From NCBI RefSeq assembly GCF_015706575.1, contig NW_024037064.1:10269606-10333605 (forward strand): a stretch of 64,000 nt of DNA, given 5' to 3'. This stretch comes from Patiria miniata. Lineage: Eukaryota; Echinodermata; Asteroidea; Valvatida; Asterinidae. A program made the translations under genes and the position numbers. The notes below the pieces were generated by a model. That model was not told where the DNA came from and made no database searches. It was given only the letters and a program-made list of their open reading frames with translations. This document shows positions 35,514-43,836 of the stretch, one piece after another (within the stretch, counting starts at the first letter, position 1; each line of letters opens with the position of its first letter).

Positions 35514-36025
35514 TTGGACCGAGGCTGATGGCCTGCTTGTTAAGCACGATAACTTGAGAAATACTTTACTCAGGAACTTGACATTTCGTTTGTGGATTGT
35601 TCTGGATAGTTTTAACAGGCCTATTAATTTTGGGGCCAACAGGTCAAAGGTCAAGGTCACTATTGCTTAAACAAAAGAAATCTTGTCAACGAGTTAACTT
35701 GAGAAATACTTTACTTAAAGAACTTGAAATTTGGTTTGTGGGTTCTTGGTAGTCTTAAGAAGCCTATTGCTTTTGGGACCGACAGGTCAAAGGTCAAGGT
35801 CACTATTGCTAAAACAATAGGAATCTTGTCAACGCGATAACTTGAGAATAAATACGTAGGAGCTTTAAATTCGGTTTGTGGGTTGTCTGTTGTTCTTGAT
35901 AGTCTTAAGAGGCCTGTTGCTTTTGGGGCCGACAGCTAGGTCAAGGTCACTAATTGCTGTATAGTCAGCATGAATGCTTGAGAAATACTTTACTTAGGAA
36001 CTTCAAATTTGGTTTGTGGGTTGCT
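35514..36025 (+). repeat. Tandem ~140-bp repeats ending in AGGTCAAAGGTCAAGGTCAC
   Basis: Three full units and one partial unit. Each holds ATAACTTGAGAAATACTTTA, GGTTTGTGGGTTG, AGTCTTAAGAGGCC and, in the first two, AGGTCAAAGGTCAAGGTCAC. The last phrase contains a perfect direct repeat of AGGTCA with one spacer base, the DR1 layout bound by some nuclear receptors. No coding frame. Confidence 0.85.
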
Positions 36026-36032
36026 CTTACCG

Positions 36033-36330
36033 TAACCACAGTAACAGACAGTCAAGCAGCTCTGACCCAACAACTACCAGATGATCAACAAACAACTCAG
36101 TCTGGCAGTGGACAGCCTTCCCAGCAGGAACCAACGCAACAACCTCTGCCGCAACTACAGCCAAGACCGGGTGAGACACAAACATTTGTCTGTAAACCCT
36201 GCATGTTATGACTCCCCTGGCCCTGATATCGGTTCCCTGACAGCATCCTTCCCCTCCATCCTTTGCATTGACGCTATTAGGCACAATATATAGCGTAGCA
36301 GCGTCCCTGAAACAAGGGGGACCACACTGC
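36033..36330 (+). repeat. Dispersed fragment related to the Q/P-rich repeat ORF
   Basis: Shares with 16.7-16.95 kb the reading frame QQTTQSGS, PSQQEPTQQP, PRPGETQTFVCKPCML-stop and about 130 bp of downstream DNA (TATCGGTTCCCTGACAGCAT onward, CAAGGGGGACC). It differs by scattered substitutions and by having only one repeat unit. Confidence 0.8.
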
Positions 36331-36539
36331 CGACCAGCCCCCTGTCAGCCCAGAGAGGGGGCTCTCGGGATTGAATGGGACTTTTCACTTTTCATAGAGA
36401 TCTGTGAAGTTCCAGTGTGCATGGAGGCCTAATTACTCCCCTGTTTTACTGGTAGTTTGATTAAATTACACAAATTTTAAACTTGAACTCAACGTACATG
36501 TACATGTTCAAGCAATTTGTTTTAATTGATACACTGACA

Positions 36540-37145
36540 ATTTAAACTTGAAACAAACCATTAGAAAGCATCCTTGCAACAGTTTACAAACTAAGTCTAT
36601 GCAGTTATTCAGAAGTAAATTACATGAAAATAATTATGCAGACAAAAATCCATGGTTTTCAAGTGAAGAACAGGAGAAACTTAAAAGGCTTGTAAAAGCA
36701 ACAGTGTATTTTAAACGACAGAGCATCTAGAATCCAAAAATTTCCCGGTGCCCCTAAGCCGCCCCGGACCCCACGCCCTAAGACATTTCCCCTCCGCTCT
36801 CACATTAGTCCTCGGGCAGAAGCCCCTATTCGCATCCTTTCAACAGTGTTCAAACTATAAGCCTATCCAATTCCTTTTCATAAATAAAATGCATGAAAAT
36901 AAATATGCAGACAAAAATACATGGTTATCAAGTGAAGGACAGAAGAAACTTAAAAGGCTTGTAAATACAAGAGAAAATTAGAAAACAAAAACAACATGTG
37001 TTACCGCAAACCGAAATGAAAATGAAAAAATCCTTAGTATCTTAAAACATTTTACTCTTAACCCAGGGCTATAGGGGAAAGAGAGGGCCAGGAATCACCT
37101 CAAATTTGCACCACAGAGCATCTCGAATCCAAAATTTCTCATGGC
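36540..37145 (+). repeat. Dispersed repeat, two to three units, left side of the CR1 insertion
   Basis: ATTATGCAGACAAAAATCCA-like and AAACTTAAAAGGCTTGTAAA occur at 36630 and again at 36905. GAGCATCTAGAATCC occurs at 36721 and, with one change, at 37117. ACCCCACGCCCTAAG-type text occurs at 36768. The same family continues at 40710-41110 beyond the CR1 and appears inverted at about 59890, 60085 and 60630. Confidence 0.8.
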
Positions 37146-37325
37146 TTTTTATAATAATAATAATAATAACACAGTTTTTATATAGCGCTTCACACCAAGG
37201 TCTTGATGCGCTTCACAGAAAACAACAATTAAAAGCAATTAATGGAACAGGTAAGTTTTAAGGAGTGTTTTAAATTCATTTTCGGCATTGACAGTTCTAA
37301 TATGGTGTGGGAGAGAGTTCCAAAG

Positions 37326-39107
37326 CTATGGTGATGCATGCATGAAGGAACGATGTCCATAAGTCTTAGTGCAAGTGACCGGCATACTGAGCAGCAATGT
37401 TGAGCTAGAGCGGAAGGTGCGTTGTGGCTGGTATACTTGAATAAGTTCACGGAGGTATGCTGGTGCTGAGCCGTGGATGCATTTGTGAGTTAGGAGTAGA
37501 ATCTTGAAGGCGATTCGCTCACTGACAGGTAGCAAGTGAAGGCTGCGAAGAATAGGGGTTATATGTTGCCTGGATGATGTACGTGTAACGAGTCTGGCGG
37601 CGGAATTCTGAATGCGCTGAAGTTTCGAGGTTTGAGAATCAGGAATACAGTGTAGGAGACTATTGCAGAAATCGAGGCGGCAAGAGATAAAAGCATGGAC
37701 AAGCTTTTCCGTCGTTTGTTGGTCGAGGAAATTTCGAATTTGTCCTATTTTGTGGAGAGCTAGGTAAGAAGAGCGGCATATGTTGTTGACCTGGTTTTGC
37801 ATTCTACAGTTTGACGTGATAATAGTTCCAAGGTCACGGGCGCTAGTGACAGGTCTGGTGCAGGAGTCGGAGATGCAGATACTTTCAATTGGAATATGTT
37901 GCTTAAACTGAGATGTGATGTGAATGACTTCAGTTTTGTCGCCATTCAATTTGAGCTTATTGGTTGTGGACAAAGACTGTATGTGTGTGAGGCATGACTC
38001 CAGTCGCTGAATGACGTCAGGATGCTGCTGTTCTGTCATGGTGACGTAAAGTTGAATATCATCAGCGTAGATCATGCAGCTGACGCCATACGATGCAATG
38101 AGATCTTCCAGTGGAGATGTGTACAATGTGAAGCATAGTGGACCTAGGACAGACCCCTGTGGCACTCCAGTATTGACATTATGTGAGGGAGATGAAATCT
38201 TATTAATAAGTACAGATTGTTGACGATTTGCGAAATATGAGGTGAACCATTCCAAGGTGGAGTCGTTGATGCCAAAGCGATGATGTAAGCGTTGTAGCAT
38301 GATATGGTGATCAATCGTGTCAAAAGCTGCCGAATAATCAAGAAGCACAAGAACGGCCTCTCGACCCTTATCAGCAGCGAGCAGCAGATCATTGTAAACA
38401 CGTAGGAGAGCCGTTTCCACACTACGGTATTTACGGTAGGCTGACTGCATTCTACCTGCGAGATCGTGAGTAGCTAGATGACACTGTATCTGTGAAACTG
38501 CTGCACACTCTATAGTTTTCACGAGGAAAGACAGGTTGGCAATTGGTCGGTAGTTCCTCAGATTGTCAGGATCAAGATTCTGTTTCTTGATAAGCGGTGT
38601 GATGTTGGCAAACTTTAATGCATTGGGAAAGCAGCCATTTTGGAAACTCAAGTTGATAATGTTAGTTATAGTTGGAGTGAGCTCATCCAAACAATGCTTC
38701 AACAACCAGGTAGGTGCAGGATTGAGACTGCATGATTTGGATTTTGAGCTCATGATGAGTTGTCTTACTGCATTCTCAGACAACGCCCTGAATTGGCAAA
38801 ATGATGCACTGGAACCAGGATCATGGACAGGAGCACAATCTGCATCTGAGTTGTCAAGTTCATTTCTCAGAGCTTTGATTTTGTCTGAGAAAAAGTTTGC
38901 AAAGTTACAAGCTAACAGTTCAGATGTTGAGTCAGAGGGGAGAATTTGCGATGATGATGTTGGTGTACTCATTGTATTGATGATATGAAACAGGCATTTG
39001 GAGTCGCAGTTTTCCAGTTGGCTCTTATGATAGTTAGATTTTGTAGCAGATATCAGTTGGTTGTAGCTACGACTCTGCTCTTTGAAAAGCTGCCTGTGAA
39101 CCTCCAA
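37326..39107 (-). CDS. CR1 reverse transcriptase half of ORF2
   Basis: Frame of 593 codons with the fingers-palm-thumb order of CR1/L2-type reverse transcriptases: NYRPIANLSFLVKTIE, YSAAFDTIDH (motif A), GVPQGSVLGP (motif B), YADDIQLYV (motif C, catalytic aspartates present), LKLNGDKTEV, then the C-terminal LPVSERIAFKILLLTHKCIH region. A TAG at 37326-37328 cuts off the last 29 codons, which continue in frame as LWNSLPHHIRTVNAENEF up to a stop at 37239. The first ATG here is not a real start, as the frame joins the endonuclease part upstream. Confidence 0.92.
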   Translation of the reverse strand: MEVHRQLFKEQSRSYNQLISATKSNYHKSQLENCDSKCLFHIINTMSTPTSSSQILPSDSTSELLACNFANFFSDKIKALRNELDNSDADCAPVHDPGSSASFCQFRALSENAVRQLIMSSKSKSCSLNPAPTWLLKHCLDELTPTITNIINLSFQNGCFPNALKFANITPLIKKQNLDPDNLRNYRPIANLSFLVKTIECAAVSQIQCHLATHDLAGRMQSAYRKYRSVETALLRVYNDLLLAADKGREAVLVLLDYSAAFDTIDHHIMLQRLHHRFGINDSTLEWFTSYFANRQQSVLINKISSPSHNVNTGVPQGSVLGPLCFTLYTSPLEDLIASYGVSCMIYADDIQLYVTMTEQQHPDVIQRLESCLTHIQSLSTTNKLKLNGDKTEVIHITSQFKQHIPIESICISDSCTRPVTSARDLGTIITSNCRMQNQVNNICRSSYLALHKIGQIRNFLDQQTTEKLVHAFISCRLDFCNSLLHCIPDSQTSKLQRIQNSAARLVTRTSSRQHITPILRSLHLLPVSERIAFKILLLTHKCIHGSAPAYLRELIQVYQPQRTFRSSSTLLLSMPVTCTKTYGHRSFMHASP

Positions 39108-39119
39108 CTTCGAAGATTT

Positions 39120-40466
39120 TCAACGTCGCTCATGACGACGCAGCTCACGCTTGGCCGAATGGATGTCGTTGTTAAACCAGGGCGCGTGAGGACGGGCTCT
39201 AATGTGACGTTTTTGTGGGGGTGCGTGTTGATCAAGCAAATCTCTAAGGGTCTGCTCGTACTGAGTAACCAATGTGTCAAGATCCGTGGAAGGGGATGTG
39301 CATATTGGAGAATTCAAGATGTTCTGACGGAATACATCTAAGTCAATGTCACAGAGTTTGCGCATCTGGACATCCACATTAGCTGCAGCGGGGCGACCAA
39401 TGGCTAACTTACAGATGACACAAGTGTGATCAGATGGCATATAATCACTTATGGTCAGTTGGGAGATAAAAGTGTCCGAAGACCTCGTTAAAAGAAGATC
39501 CAATGTATGGCCGGCACGATGTGTTGGGCCAGACACGTGCTGTTTCAGACCCGTAGATTCAAGGAGGTCACAAAATGTGGACGCCTCTCTATCAGATTGA
39601 TTGTCAATATGAAAGTTGAAATCTCCTGCTATCATTATATGATTGGCATCATAAACGATATGTTCCAGCAATGAAGAAAATTCTTGCATAAAGAGTGTAG
39701 CTGTGGGCTTTGTGTTGAGCAATCTCTGAGGTCTGTATACAACTATGAGCCGGAGAGGTTCATTGGAAGGTGAATTAATGGACAAGTTGATGTGTTCAAA
39801 GGCATCATATGCTGTTACTTCATGCCGACGAACATGGAACCCCTTTTTTAGGCAAACAAGAACCCCTCCTCCAGCCCTATTCGTGCGAGGGATGTAGTAA
39901 AACTGAAAGTCAGGTAGGGTGTTCTTGAGATCGGCCAGAGTATGGTGATCACGATGATCACCACTCAACCAGGTTTCTGTAATAGCACAGATATCAATGC
40001 TGTTGTGTGCTATCATATCATAAATCATAGCAGTCTTACGTTTTACTGACTGGGAATTCCAAAGAGCAAAATTACAGCCAGATGAGAGCGTGGTGTCAGA
40101 TGAAATATGCACAAGGTTGGTAGGATTGGAACCATATTGTCCCGAGGGCTGTTTACTCTCTTGTTTAGTACATGACGATACTAAGACAGGGATTTGTCTT
40201 TTCTGTTGCTTGGCCCATGATCTGCAGCCCCGTCGTGTGGGTTTTACAGCACAGATACCCAGTTCTTTCAGTTTATGGTAGACACCTGATGGTATCCTAG
40301 CTTTATGGTTGCGAATGGTCTTGAGATCATGGCTATTGTAAATCAGTGGAGTCATCAGTGTTAACAATGTGAAGAGCAGTAGCACCATTAAGGTGCACAA
40401 GTACACTCTGGAACCGGCCATCCGTAAAATAAAAGACAATGGACGTGAGTGTGTGCAGGCCCCCAT
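39120..40466 (-). CDS. CR1 endonuclease half of ORF2
   Basis: Frame of 448 codons. After a hydrophobic N-terminal stretch (YLCTLMVLLLFTLLTLM) and a basic segment come the endonuclease motifs: NSQS, ITETWL, NRAGGGVLV, VVYRPQ, IAGDFNF, HTLDLLLT and SDHTCV. The frame stops just after KRELRRHERR. The reverse transcriptase continues in another frame starting at WKSSKLEVH, consistent with loss of one G from a TGG codon at about 39117. The start could be the ATG at 40466 or the one 16 codons later (MAGSRVYLC). Confidence 0.9.
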   Translation of the reverse strand: MGACTHSRPLSFILRMAGSRVYLCTLMVLLLFTLLTLMTPLIYNSHDLKTIRNHKARIPSGVYHKLKELGICAVKPTRRGCRSWAKQQKRQIPVLVSSCTKQESKQPSGQYGSNPTNLVHISSDTTLSSGCNFALWNSQSVKRKTAMIYDMIAHNSIDICAITETWLSGDHRDHHTLADLKNTLPDFQFYYIPRTNRAGGGVLVCLKKGFHVRRHEVTAYDAFEHINLSINSPSNEPLRLIVVYRPQRLLNTKPTATLFMQEFSSLLEHIVYDANHIMIAGDFNFHIDNQSDREASTFCDLLESTGLKQHVSGPTHRAGHTLDLLLTRSSDTFISQLTISDYMPSDHTCVICKLAIGRPAAANVDVQMRKLCDIDLDVFRQNILNSPICTSPSTDLDTLVTQYEQTLRDLLDQHAPPQKRHIRARPHAPWFNNDIHSAKRELRRHERR

Positions 40467-40707
40467 GGGGAATATGGCTGCTGATGGTCCAAGGGGGTTT
40501 GAAAATCCACCAAAACAAAGTGTAAAATGTCACCAGAATTCTTGATCAAAAACCTCCAGGCTGGTCTAGTAGAGTCTGTGTCAGTAGAGCAGACCTATGC
40601 AAACTTTCTGGAGCAGTGGCAGCCGAAAAAATGATAGAAAATGATAAGCAATGTGGAGCAAAAAGGAGTGCAACCTACTGGCGCAACATCAACAGTATAT
40701 TTTTATT

Positions 40708-41110
40708 AGCGGGCCCCTGACCCCACGCCGTAAGGCATTTATGCTCCGCGCTCACATTAGTCCTCAGAGCAAATGCCCCAACGCATTCTTGCAACAGTTT
40801 ACAAACTAAGTCAATACGAATCTTTTTCCAAAATACAATGCAAGAAATATGAATACGAAAATACATGGTTTACTATTTTGAAGTACACAGTAACTTAAAT
40901 GTTTAAAAGCAGAAGTATATTTAAAAAGAATCCTTATAATCTTAAAAGCTTTTGCTCAAACAATTCAGGGGTAAAGGGGCCAGGAATGGTATCAGATTGC
41001 ACCACAGAGCATCTAGAATCCAAAATTGTCAGGGGCTTCACGCTCGTATTAGTTCTTGGAGCAAATTCTCCAAAGTTGTGCCCCCGTGTGAAGGGCAAAA
41101 ACATAATATT
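40708..41110 (+). repeat. Dispersed repeat, right side of the CR1 insertion
   Basis: CCCCTGACCCCACGCCGTAA, TCACATTAGTCCTC, TTGCAACAGTTTACAAACTA and GAGCATCTAGAATCC match the units at 36540-37145 in the same orientation. The CR1 split one of these repeats. Confidence 0.8.
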
Positions 41111-41212
41111 GGTTTACATCACCCCAACGCAAATTCCATCTTATGGATAATATTTTAAAAACCTAAATATGGTGTTATTCACATACATGTACCTGTTATT
41201 CACATACAAGTA

Positions 41213-41466
41213 CGAGTGAAAGTTGGGAAAAATCACTCGGGTGGGACTCGAACCCACAACCTCCTGCTTTCTAGTGCAGATGTCTTACCACTCGACCACC
41301 GAGCTAACGGCATAGTTTATGCGGTACCCGCTGCCATGTAAATCAGATTCAAACCAGCCAACCGATCCCGGTAGCTCGGTGGTCGAGTGGTAAGACATCT
41401 TCACTAGAAAGCAGGAGGTCGTGGGTTCGAGTCCCACCCGAGTGATTTTTTTCCAACTTTCACTCC
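41213..41466. repeat. Inverted pair of tRNA-Ser-like sequences (hairpin element)
   Basis: Two tRNA-like sequences face away from each other: minus strand 41234-41306 and plus strand 41371-41444. Both have TCGAGTGGTAAGACAT (A box, D arm), CACTAGAAAGCAGG with AGA in the anticodon position, and GTGGGTTCGAGTCCCAC with a perfect T stem and B box. The CACTAGAAA loop and GGTCGAGTGG resemble eukaryotic tRNA-Ser(AGA), but the long variable arm is missing and the anticodon stem is weak. The inverted match extends into the flanks (GAGTGAAAGTTGG), so the unit is an inverted-repeat element rather than two genes. Confidence 0.75.
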
Positions 41467-41594
41467 GGAGGTAACACACTGAGTGTACAGTGTTTAAACG
41501 TCGGTAAAGGGCAAAACCTAATTTGATTTTATATCACCCCGTCGCAAAAATTCCATCTTATAACAGATATTGTAATTCTTGCTTTTGATTGTAG

Positions 41595-41717
41595 ATTACC
41601 CACAAATAAGTGGAGCCAGCATAGGAAACACCGGCACGATCAGCGGTAGCCAGAATCCTGTCATTGTTGGTTCAAGTGCAGTTCATATCACTTACAACAA
41701 GTCGTCGGAGGAACGCG
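41595..41717 (+). CDS. Small exon before NACHT: Gly/Ser/Val-rich motif
   Basis: A 123-bp exon (TTGATTGTAG acceptor, CGCG|GTAAAT donor), phase 1 on both sides. It encodes YPQISGASIGNTGTISGSQN followed by PVIVGSSAVHITYNKSSEER. It joins in frame to the large NACHT exon at 43837 (R|ETTGHQGSG). Alternating Ile/Val with Gly, Ser and Asn is typical of short beta-forming motifs; PVIVGSSAVHI loosely resembles the I/V-Q-I/V-G-x-x-N core of RHIM-type amyloid motifs but lacks its Gln and Asn. It has no other recognised domain. The exon call rests on splice sites, matching phase and position next to the NACHT exon. Confidence 0.6.
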
Positions 41718-43836
41718 GTAAATATAATCTTGTTTGATGCAATGAAGTAGTTTGATATCTTAAATCAAGTGTTAATGTATTGGGGGGGGGGGGGGCAGGG
41801 GGAGGGTGGTTTACGGTTTTAGAATATGTGTTGAACATAGTTCCATGACTGTTGTAGTTCCCCAGATATATAGGACTTACAAAAAATTCAGATGACAATC
41901 GGGGCCCATGATGACGTCACTTTGGTATTAAAAGTATCTACCTACCCACCAAGTTTCAGTGATTTTGCCCTATCAAATAGGCCTTGCTTCTGACCTGCAG
42001 GAGTCAAGCATGGGAAGTGTCTCAAGAAACTGTCTCCGAAAACGTGCAGACTTTGCAAGTGCATTGTATACAAATGTATACAATGTAAGCGACTTCCGAC
42101 TGACGAGTGTGGTCGAGAAAATGCTTTGTAATTCAGCACGTGTGGGTCAGAATGAAATATGCAAAAAAAGATCAAAGGAAATCCCCAGATCCCCACATTA
42201 ACATGAATAACTTTCTGTTCAATGTTCACAATTCCTTTGTTATAAACCAGCAAAGTTTGAAAGGAGATTGGAAAAAAAATAATGGTTTTAAAAATAATTT
42301 CCACTAATATATTCAAAGACAAATGCGTGTTAACTCATTTCATACGCAACTGACTTAGCCTACGTTTTACTGTAGAATCAAGTCTTTAATAAACAAATTT
42401 AGCTCTGGTTGTGTTTGGTATTGTTCAGCTTGCATTGCCCTCTTTTTGGGGATGGGGGTGTATAAAGGAAGGTCCTATGCATCGTTAAATATGCCCTGGA
42501 ATTTACAGACACTGAGTGGTTCCACACCCTGATGATAAAAATTTACATGAAAATATACGAGACTTGAAAGTGTCCTTGAAACACCGCAAGGTACAGTATT
42601 ATCAAAGGTTTGCTTTCTGCTGTGTGATGTACCGCCAGCAACAGTTCTTAATTGTATCATCCTGTTTGTGGCTTGATCAAAATTTCTGAGTGGACTTCAT
42701 CATAGAGTGAATAGAGAATGGCTATTGAGCGCAATGTAAACCTTGTGCAACTGTGTTTATCAATACACTGATACAGTAAAATCTTGATAAGTCTAAGGGA
42801 ACAGTTTCTAAATTTGACTTAGCAGAGTTTTGAGTTGAGCAGGGTTGTATATCATTGTTATACTTCTGAAGGCAATGGATTCTTTGTTTGACTTAACAGT
42901 TGTTATGAGTTATCAGAGTTTACTTATCGAGATTTCACTGTATGTGATCTCAGGGATGCCAAAATATAGGGCCCATGTAATGTAATTTTGTTTTAATGCA
43001 ATCAGAAAATGGACCTTTGTGTCCCATTTAACCTCATTGTCTTTTTTGCTATTTTCAAGGGTATTTTGGTGCTTTTTGTGTGTTTATGCTAATCCATATT
43101 TCCATATTCATGAGCAAAACTGTGATGTCATTCTGGTCAGAAACCTCAATGTTACAGTTACTTCAGCACAACAAGTTGCTAGAATTTTGATATTTTGTGG
43201 TAGTAAACTTTCTTTTCTTTGGCTAGTCGTTGTTGTGTCAGTACATGACTGTAAGCCAATGAGCAAACCTTTCTTACAAATGTTTTCAATGAGCAAATAA
43301 TAGGTGCTTGATTTGAACAGAAAACCCCTAAACTGAAAAGTGTGTTCCTGAAATGACATTGTACAGGAACAGCACCCTCAGTTGTCCGGAAAAGCTTGGA
43401 CAAGTTTAAGTGTTTAAAGAAGTGCACTTTTCAATCAAATTAACCAAAAAGGGATGTCAAATAGTTTTCATACATTTAAGGGAGTAGAAAGTTGCTCAAA
43501 TTGTGTTTCTAAGAAAAATTCATCGCATCTAGACCCTTTGTTTAAACATGAAATGTGGATACGTAAATTTAAATCCTAGGCAAAATTTCTCAGTGTGCAT
43601 GTACATTTTACTGCCTGTAATTGGAAACTTTAACCAATCAAATGTGTTTATAGGGAGCACAGGTAAAAAAAATAATAAACCGGTTTGCAGAAGAAAACTT
43701 ATAGCCATATAGGTCTAAAAATGGACATGCAGATTGTTTGGTTTTGATGAATTATTGCAGCTTGAAAGCATTGTTATGAAACATGTTCATGTATACTCAA
43801 ATTGTTTACTCATAATGATTTCATGATTTCTTTTAG
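41718..43836 (+). other. Intron between the small exon and the NACHT exon
   Basis: A 2.1-kb intron with a G-rich tract (41781-41796), one TGATGACGTCAC site near 41908 in CRE-repeat text, and otherwise AT-rich DNA without recognised features. It begins GTAAATAT and ends with a T-rich tract and CTTTTAG. Confidence 0.6.

Larger units (their letters stand above)
37153..40699 (-). mobile_element. CR1-type LINE, nearly full length
   Basis: A minus-strand non-LTR retrotransposon with an apurinic-type endonuclease, a reverse transcriptase and a 3' end in an (ATT)n-type microsatellite (plus strand AATAATAATAATAATAATAA near 37151). The element interrupts a dispersed repeat and is flanked by TTTTTAT on both sides (37146-37152 and 40700-40706), a plausible short target duplication. 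Its coding region carries one single-base frameshift between the two enzymatic domains and one early stop near the end, so it is young but probably not autonomous. It sits between the TTC12-like exons and the NACHT exons, on the opposite strand. Confidence 0.92.

Noticed and set aside
41371-41444. Functional tRNA-Ser(AGA) gene
   Set aside because: No long variable arm, weak anticodon stem and an inverted twin sharing flanks; better explained as a tRNA-derived repeat.
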